Source: Alphaproteobacteria bacterium (lineage in GTDB: Bacteria; Myxococcota_A; UBA796; UBA2385). Taken from it: 64,000 nt of DNA. This document shows positions 58,925-64,000 of the stretch, piece by piece. The notes beneath the pieces are model-generated. The model did not search any database, had not been told where the DNA came from, and worked only from the letters and a program-made list of their open reading frames with translations. Each line of letters opens with the position of its first letter. Position 1 is the first letter of the stretch. The DNA is taken from positions 62,001-126,000 of the forward strand of contig JACKEY010000006.1 in NCBI GenBank assembly GCA_020632755.1, written 5' to 3'. The position numbers and the translations under genes were made by a program.

Positions 58925-60651
58925 GCGCCCCCCGGACACTGGTTCTGCTCCATCCACTGAAGTGGGGCATCACACGCGAGGAGGCGCTCGAGGCGCTCGG
59001 GGATCGCCCGATCGCGGGCATCGTCTTCATTGATCCGGCGTGGGACGATGCGAACCCGACCTGGGAGACAACCCGTCAGGCGCAGGAGAGGCTGTTCGAG
59101 CAGCGGGTGCGGTCCCACCTGGAAGCCAACCCGAACGACGTTGTCGCCTACTTCGGGGCAGCGCCGATCCCGCTCGCGGTGCACCTGGGGTTTCTGCTCT
59201 CCACGTGGTCCGTAGTGGAGTGCTACAACCAGGACCAAGACACGAAGAAGTGGGCGTTCCCGACCGCCGAACGGACCGCAGTAGAGGTGACACCTTCGAA
59301 CCTCCCAACGGATGAGATCGAGACTCCGGGTGAAGTCGTGCTCCGGGTTTCCGCTTCGTACCCCGTACACGCGGTCCAGGTTCGCCCGGCGGTCGATTCA
59401 CCGTTCGCCCATGTCGCCGTCGACGTCAAGCCGCTCCAAAAGGGTCAGTTCCAGTCTCTCGCAGACCAGGACGCCGCCGTGAGCACGGTGATCAACGCGG
59501 TCGAGGGCGTGCTCGGGGTTCGCCCCCAGGCAAACCGCCTCCACCTGTTCATGGCGGGACCCGTCGGCTTCTGTGCGAGTGTGGGGACGCGCCTGAAGGC
59601 GACCATCGTGCCGCCGGTAGCCCTCTATCAGTACAACGCGGCGGGGGACCCAAAGTACCAGCATGTACTGGATCTGCAGGGTACCGCGCCGGAGACTCCC
59701 CTTACTGCGGAGGACCGGGACTTCGCGGACGGCGTGCGAGCGGCTTGGAACGAGGAGTTCCAGCGGCTTGTTGCCTGGGTCAGAACGCTCGCCCGCGTCG
59801 GGAATGGCGCTGGTAGTTGGGTGGATCGACTTGGAATCCCGAGGGTCACGAGCGACGTGTTGCCCGATGACCTTCGCGCGCTTCCCGCACTGGGCGTGGG
59901 TCCGTTCAAGGACAGCTCGCTGACCACGGAGCGCGACGTCGACGGCGGCTTCATCTTCGACCCCGACGACAGGGCGTGGTCCGTGTCCGACCGTCTCCTT
60001 TGCCAGATCGGTCGACGGGTAGACAAGACGATGTGGGGGCGCGCCGCCCGTCTCTTCTTTCTCCATGAGGGTCTACACGTAGATCAACAGGGCGTGACTA
60101 CTGAGACTGCGCTTTCGATCGGTGTTCGCCACCCCATGATTGCGGAGGAGTTCGACTTCCACGCTGATGCTTGGGCCGCGATCAACGAACTCGCCTACTC
60201 GTGGGAGCTCGGCGCACAGGACGACCCCAAACGATGGCTCCGGGACAGCATCGCGGTCAACACGGAGGTGATCTGGGCATTCGTGTCGCCGGCTCAAGCC
60301 TCTCGGCGGCTGGAGCTCAGGCGCCTTCGGCGTCTGCTCATTTGGTATTGGCAGGACCTTCGTGTTCGTGAGGCAGCCGATCTCGCGGCGGCTGCCAAGG
60401 ACGTTCTCTCGAAACCAGTCGTCAGCCTATCCGGGCCCCCGCTGCGATCCGAGGGCGGCAGGACCTTCTTGGAGCTCGCCTGTGTGAGCGAAGTAGGCCC
60501 GGAGATCGCATTGCTGAAGGGCGTCCGACTCGTGCGCTACGGCAGCACGGACGCCGTCGATCTTGGGGCTGCGCTCGCGGGACTCAGGGCGCTCGATCCC
60601 GGGCCCCTGAAACGCGCCTTGGCTGGGCTGTTCGAAACAATTCGGGGGTAG
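58921..60651 (+). CDS. SAVED-domain effector with C-terminal zincin-like metalloprotease motif
   Basis: CBASS-type effector of 576 aa. The N-terminal half (about residues 1-258) looks like a SAVED sensor of cyclic oligonucleotides, formed from two similar subdomains: VAYFGAAPIPLAVHLGFLLS...VVECYNQD (75-105) and LHLFMAGPVGFCASVGTRLK...ALYQYN (207-239). The C-terminal half carries RLFFLHEGLHVDQQGV, an HEXXH zinc motif at residues 382-386 in the form HExxHVxQQ also known from DUF4157-type peptidases. Downstream EEFDFHADAWA (409-419) could supply the third ligand. No nuclease, TIR, Lon, or membrane segment is seen. It overlaps the upstream CD-NTase by 4 bp. Protease activity is inference. Confidence 0.8.
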   Translation: MSAPRTLVLLHPLKWGITREEALEALGDRPIAGIVFIDPAWDDANPTWETTRQAQERLFEQRVRSHLEANPNDVVAYFGAAPIPLAVHLGFLLSTWSVVECYNQDQDTKKWAFPTAERTAVEVTPSNLPTDEIETPGEVVLRVSASYPVHAVQVRPAVDSPFAHVAVDVKPLQKGQFQSLADQDAAVSTVINAVEGVLGVRPQANRLHLFMAGPVGFCASVGTRLKATIVPPVALYQYNAAGDPKYQHVLDLQGTAPETPLTAEDRDFADGVRAAWNEEFQRLVAWVRTLARVGNGAGSWVDRLGIPRVTSDVLPDDLRALPALGVGPFKDSSLTTERDVDGGFIFDPDDRAWSVSDRLLCQIGRRVDKTMWGRAARLFFLHEGLHVDQQGVTTETALSIGVRHPMIAEEFDFHADAWAAINELAYSWELGAQDDPKRWLRDSIAVNTEVIWAFVSPAQASRRLELRRLRRLLIWYWQDLRVREAADLAAAAKDVLSKPVVSLSGPPLRSEGGRTFLELACVSEVGPEIALLKGVRLVRYGSTDAVDLGAALAGLRALDPGPLKRALAGLFETIRG

Positions 60652-60653
60652 GT

Positions 60654-62018
60654 GTGTTCGATCTGTCCGGGGAAATGGTCTCCTTCTACGATGACCACGT
60701 ACGACTCCAGAAGCCGGATCGCGATCAGCTCGCCGGGTACCGCGATCTGAACCTCGGCCGGCTCAACTCGGGCCTGGACGCGCTCGAGGAGGAAACGGGT
60801 GAAGCCCACCCGCACTACAAGTTGTACCGGAACCAGGGCAGCTACGCGATGCTGACCCTGAACAAGCACGCCGATGGCGACTACGACATCGATGTCGCCG
60901 TGATCTTCCGCAAGGAAGACCTCCCCGAAGTGCCTGCGGACGCCCGGAAGCGCGTCCGCGACGCCCTGCTCAAGAAATGCACGAATTTCAGCAAGGAGCC
61001 CGAGGCGCGGACGAACGCCGTGACCATCTGGTACTCCCAGGGCTACCACGTCGACTTCGCCGTGTATCGCGTGTCGACGGACTTCTGGGGTGAGGCGGTC
61101 ATCGAGCACGCCAGCGGCGACGAGTGGAAGGCGCGAGACCCCGATGCGGTGACGTCCTGGTTCGAGAAAACCGTCAGCGACAAGAACCCCGGTTCAGAGC
61201 TGGACAAGCTGTTTGGCATCGAGGTGGGTGTAGAGCCAGAGCAGTTCCGCCGAGTAGTCGCCCTGCTCAAGGCTTTCTGCAAGTCGCGCTCGGGCTGGAG
61301 CCTGCCCGGCGGCATGATCATCAGCGCCCTCGTCGCGGAGACGTACCAGCGGGACGTCGATAGGGACGACGTCGCCTTCTACGCCACGCTGGTGGCTCTC
61401 CGAGACCGACTGAATGGCTCGTGTGCCGTGTTCAACCCCATCGACTCGTCGGAGGAACTGACCCAGAAGCCGCGCAGGTTGGCCCAGGTGGAGCGGCTCT
61501 TAGAGCGGCTGGACAAGGCCGTCGACGACCTGGCAATCCTTCATGAGGCCGACTGCACGGAGAAACAGGCGCGTTCGGCTTGGAAGAAGGTCTTCAATCA
61601 TTCCTTCTGGGCACCCGTCGAGGAAGAGGCGACGAAGGCAGCCGTTGCCACCTCGCAGGGTGCGGTCTACGTCGAGTGCGGCATGGCCGCGAAGACCGAG
61701 GGGAGGCCGTACGCCTTTCATCGGAGCAACGGCGCCCCCATGCCAAGGGGCGTGCATCTGAAGTTCCGCGTGACTCACACTAGCGTAGCGCCGCCCTACG
61801 TCGTGAGATGGACGGTGAACAACGATGGCGACGAGGCTCTGGCCGCGGACGACATGGGACACGTTCAAGAACGCGACAACGGGGACTCGGTGTATTGGAC
61901 ATCGAGCTGCTACAAGGGGCGCCACACGATGACCTGCGAGATCATCAAGGGTGGAGCAGTAGCGGCGCGCGCCGTGCATGTAGTCCGGATCAGCGGCTCT
62001 GGGCGTCGAAGGAAATGA
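60654..62018 (+). CDS. CBASS CD-NTase with AGS-C sensor (nucleotidyltransferase 2)
   Basis: Fused protein of 454 aa with a GTG start. The nucleotidyltransferase domain has RNQGSYAM (Ser 63) and GDYDIDVAVIF (Asp 78 and Asp 80), with the third Asp in YHVDFAVYRV (134). After a helical region to about residue 330, a C-terminal AGS-C-type domain (335-445) follows: VVRWTVNNDGDEA, YWTSSCYKGRHTMTCEIIKGG. AGS-C is a predicted nucleotide sensor attached to such enzymes. It lies 2 bp after the SAVED effector gene and overlaps the next gene by 4 bp. It is clearly a close paralogue of nucleotidyltransferase 3. Confidence 0.9.
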   Translation: MFDLSGEMVSFYDDHVRLQKPDRDQLAGYRDLNLGRLNSGLDALEEETGEAHPHYKLYRNQGSYAMLTLNKHADGDYDIDVAVIFRKEDLPEVPADARKRVRDALLKKCTNFSKEPEARTNAVTIWYSQGYHVDFAVYRVSTDFWGEAVIEHASGDEWKARDPDAVTSWFEKTVSDKNPGSELDKLFGIEVGVEPEQFRRVVALLKAFCKSRSGWSLPGGMIISALVAETYQRDVDRDDVAFYATLVALRDRLNGSCAVFNPIDSSEELTQKPRRLAQVERLLERLDKAVDDLAILHEADCTEKQARSAWKKVFNHSFWAPVEEEATKAAVATSQGAVYVECGMAAKTEGRPYAFHRSNGAPMPRGVHLKFRVTHTSVAPPYVVRWTVNNDGDEALAADDMGHVQERDNGDSVYWTSSCYKGRHTMTCEIIKGGAVAARAVHVVRISGSGRRRK

Positions 62019-62932
62019 GCGCGCATGATGCCCTGTTCTCGTTCCATCAGGACTACGTAGCCTTGGGAACGTCCGACATGGACCGGCTCCGCCGCCTCCG
62101 AGACCTGAACCGTGAGCGGTTGCGCCAGGGCCTTAGGAGTCTTGGATACCCAGCCTTCGTCGCGACGCGCGGTCAGGGTGGGTACTCGATGTCCACGCTC
62201 ACGCAGCGCGACGATGGCGAACAGGACATCGACGTCGCGCTGGTATTCAACGCGGCGGACATACCGGGGCGACCTGCTGACGCGCGAGCGAGGGTGCACG
62301 AGGCGGTGCTCGCCGCCGCTCCAGAAGGCTTCCGGCGGGCACCGGAGCGTCGGACGAATGCTGTCACGGTCTGGTACTCCGGCGGGTTCCACATCGACTT
62401 CGCCGTCTACCGAATCTCTGACCGGAAGATGGAGCACGCCGGTGCATCGTGGGAACCAGCCAATCCCGCTGCGTCGGTCGACTGGTTCGTCCGGGAGAAC
62501 CGCCGGCTCAGCCCGAGGTGGCAACCGAACGCCCTCGTCGCGGACGGGCAGCTCCGCCGGATCGTGCGGTTCATGAAATACCTGCGCCACGGCGACCAGA
62601 ACATCTACCCTGGCGGCTACGTCATCACGGCGCTCGCCTGCCGGAACTACGTGCCGAGCGCCAACGGCGATGACATCGCCCTGGCGAGGACGCTAGCGCG
62701 TGCGACACAAGAGATCGCTCGGGGCAGCGACGTTCCAGATCCGGTGGTCCGTGGACGCAGCTTGGTCGCGCGGCAGAAGGACGTCGATCGCCTGCTGCGG
62801 TACGGGGGCCTGTTGTCACAGGTCCTCGAGCCTCTGAGACCGCTCTATGGCGGCCGGGGGCGCCGGATCGACGCCGTCGGCGCCTGGGAACGAGCCATCG
62901 GCTGCGAACTACACCGTCCGCGGGCAACCTGA
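62015..62932 (+). CDS. Third CD-NTase-like nucleotidyltransferase
   Basis: Protein of 305 aa. The signature is RGQGGYSMS at 52-60 and EQDIDVALVF (Asp 71 and Asp 73), with the third Asp in FHIDFAVYRI (128). The usual GSY reads GGY; because the superfamily motif allows G or S here, activity is possible but not assured. The stretch RTNAVTVWYSGGFHIDFAVYRIS is nearly the same as in nucleotidyltransferase 2, so the two arose by tandem duplication. It lacks the AGS-C domain. It starts within a 4-bp overlap of the preceding stop and is the last gene of the operon. Confidence 0.85.
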   Translation: MSAHDALFSFHQDYVALGTSDMDRLRRLRDLNRERLRQGLRSLGYPAFVATRGQGGYSMSTLTQRDDGEQDIDVALVFNAADIPGRPADARARVHEAVLAAAPEGFRRAPERRTNAVTVWYSGGFHIDFAVYRISDRKMEHAGASWEPANPAASVDWFVRENRRLSPRWQPNALVADGQLRRIVRFMKYLRHGDQNIYPGGYVITALACRNYVPSANGDDIALARTLARATQEIARGSDVPDPVVRGRSLVARQKDVDRLLRYGGLLSQVLEPLRPLYGGRGRRIDAVGAWERAIGCELHRPRAT

Positions 62933-62982
62933 GATCGATGCAGCCTGGGACCGACGCCTGCACCCGCGCGTCGCTGGGACAT

Positions 62983-63204
62983 TCAGCAGCCTCCTCGCTT
63001 GTCCTTGGGGGAGGGAGGCATGTCCTCGGTAGGTGCCCTCAACGCTGCCGACACCGTCTCCCGGCTCACCCCCGCCGCCCGCGCCAGCTCGGCACCGCTC
63101 CGGTACCGCCCCTCGGCCAGCCACCGCGCCCACACCTCGGCCCGGTCCTCCCGCGCTACCTCCGGCGCCGGTTCGACCTCCCGGATCTCCCGGCATGTCC
63201 GCAC
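62983..63204 (-). CDS. Possible small HTH protein, or remnant
   Basis: A short frame of about 73 aa from a GTG at 63204 contains VWARWLAEGRYRSGAELARAAGVSRETVSAALRAP, a good helix-turn-helix pattern, then a Lys/Pro-rich end. The frame stays open upstream into the structured repeat, where it is probably not coding. No clear ribosome site is present. It could be a regulator of the island or the tail of a lost gene. The 50 bp after the last nucleotidyltransferase (62933-62982) show nothing. Confidence 0.4.
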   Translation of the reverse strand: MRTCREIREVEPAPEVAREDRAEVWARWLAEGRYRSGAELARAAGVSRETVSAALRAPTEDMPPSPKDKRGGC

Positions 63205-63272
63205 CCGCAAGACCCGCTGGAATGTTCTGCCCCCGGTCCCCCCGAGTCCACCATTCCCAACTCCCTTGCCCT

Positions 63273-63500
63273 GCCACCATTGGACCGGCGATGCACCGAC
63301 CGCTCGAACCCGCGAGCTCGAGCGGTGGGAGTCGAACGGGCAGAGGCGGCGCGAGCGCTGCGAGCGCACATCGCGACCGAAGGGAGCGATGTAGCCGACT
63401 GCCCCGGCCCGCAGGAGCGCGACCGCCCCAAGCGGTCGTGCGACGGAGGGTCGACTCCCACGGCGGGAGTACGCCCTTCCCGTGGCGACGCTCGTCCCGC
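63273..63500. repeat. 228-bp structured repeat, right copy
   Basis: Collinear with the left copy at a fixed offset of 13,388 bp. The closing stem (63326-63335 with 63451-63460), the inner stem and the 63417-63441 hairpin are identical in pairing. The variable hairpin is ACATCGC (63368-63374) with GCGATGT (63386-63392) around the same 11-base loop; relative to the left copy, A-T becomes C-G, G-C becomes A-T and A-T becomes T-A. The base next to the closing stem changes a G-T wobble (left) into G-C (right). The element ends against the MarR-like gene region. Confidence 0.85.
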
Positions 63501-63548
63501 GCCACCATTGGACCGGCGGTGCTTCCCCCGCTCGCACCCGCGAGCTCG
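63501..63548. repeat. Partial second copy of the element at the right boundary
   Basis: A degenerate copy of the first 48 bp of the element, again exactly 228 bp after the full copy, mirrors the arrangement on the left side (50113-50192). It stops 13 bp before the MarR-like gene. Confidence 0.75.
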
Positions 63549-63561
63549 GCGCGCTTCGCCA

Positions 63562-63996
63562 TCACACCGCCCCCAGCCCCTCCCGCACCGCCGCCAGCAC
63601 CTCGCTGGCCGCCGCGATCCGCTGGACCTCGGGCAGACCCGACAGCTCGGCCAGCACCTGGGCCTCGCGGGCCTTCAGCTCGGCGACCTGCGCCCGGCCG
63701 CGCGCGGTCGCTCGCCAGAGCCACGACCGCTTGTGGGCAGGGTTGGGCAAGCGCTCGACCAGCAGCTCGGCGGCCAGGGCATCGAGCTGGGTCTGGACGG
63801 CCTGGCGGCTGATGTGGCGGGCCGCAGCGAGGGCCGGGGCGGTGCGCGTGTCTTCGGTGAGCTCGATGAGGATCGAGCGCCGGGCGGCGCTCTCAGGGCC
63901 GCCGTGGACCCGGTCCGATGCCGCACGCAGCGTGCGGAACAGCATCCGGGTCTCCCAGATGAGCGCGTCGAGTGCCTGCGCCTGGGTCAGAGCCAC
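63562..63996 (-). CDS. MarR-like winged-helix regulator
   Basis: Small regulator of 144 aa, near the window edge. A winged-helix domain is visible: RRSILIELTEDTRTAPALAAARHISRQAVQTQLDALAAELLVERLPNP, then KRSWLWRATARGRAQVAELKARE, matching MarR-type proteins (recognition helix ISRQAVQTQLDAL, wing KRSWLW, then a helix). The GTG at 63996 is the first start in view; the frame is open to the right edge, so a longer N-terminus is possible. It returns to the high G+C of the chromosome, which places the island's right end just before it. Confidence 0.75.
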   Translation of the reverse strand: MALTQAQALDALIWETRMLFRTLRAASDRVHGGPESAARRSILIELTEDTRTAPALAAARHISRQAVQTQLDALAAELLVERLPNPAHKRSWLWRATARGRAQVAELKAREAQVLAELSGLPEVQRIAAASEVLAAVREGLGAV

Positions 63997-64000
63997 CGCG

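Noticed and set aside
63156..63461. Minus-strand coding frame through the right structured repeat
   Set aside because: It is the counterpart of the frame in the left copy and has no ribosome site or recognisable domain.

Overview
The window looks like a chromosomal segment from a very G+C-rich member of the Myxococcota or a close deltaproteobacterial relative. The clues are many lipoproteins with Asp-Thr or Asp-Gly low-complexity linkers, a PKD-domain protein ending in a Cys-rich, hydrophobic, Arg-tetrad tail of the MYXO-CTERM type, a eukaryotic-like Ser/Thr kinase next to FHA proteins, and frequent GTG starts. This is inference from gene content; no rRNA is present.

Left and middle chromosome (1-49490). 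Layout: a Tat-exported metallophosphoesterase (cut by the window edge); an RluA-type pseudouridine synthase overlapping a DUF2079 membrane protein; an unknown protein overlapping a LOG-like protein; a three-gene operon ending in an FHA-ABC transporter; a cNMP-binding/methyltransferase fusion; a rhodanese lipoprotein; an FHA/winged-helix regulator divergent from a kinase; an NmrA-like protein; two radical SAM enzymes (one with an unusual CX4CX2C cluster motif) facing a PP-loop ATPase; an SLC13 transporter; a YyaL-thioredoxin-NHL fusion; a copper ATPase with a CsoR-like operator; a HelD-like helicase; several large lipoproteins; an OPT transporter; PEP carboxylase; a 53-bp tandem repeat array; a PKD protein, rhodanese, alpha/beta hydrolase, sulfotransferase, MurB, a BoxD/PaaZ-type aldehyde dehydrogenase and two cNMP-binding proteins.

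Right part (49491-64000). A tmRNA gene is followed 18 bp later by a 228-bp element that can fold into a branched structure. A second full copy lies 13,388 bp away, and the two copies differ by compensatory base changes in one stem. Between them is an island of visibly lower G+C: a leftward type I restriction-modification operon (extra single-TRD S subunit, hsdM, hsdS, hsdR, YgjP-like metallopeptidase) and, divergently, a rightward CBASS-like operon (63-aa YjzC-like protein, CD-NTase, SAVED protein with an HEXXH zincin motif, CD-NTase with AGS-C sensor, third CD-NTase). The genes within each operon overlap or almost touch.

The strongest candidate for an undescribed system is the CBASS-like operon. 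It has three nucleotidyltransferases and one SAVED effector whose C-terminal half looks like a metalloprotease rather than a nuclease, TIR or membrane effector. The covarying repeat that brackets the island is the second.
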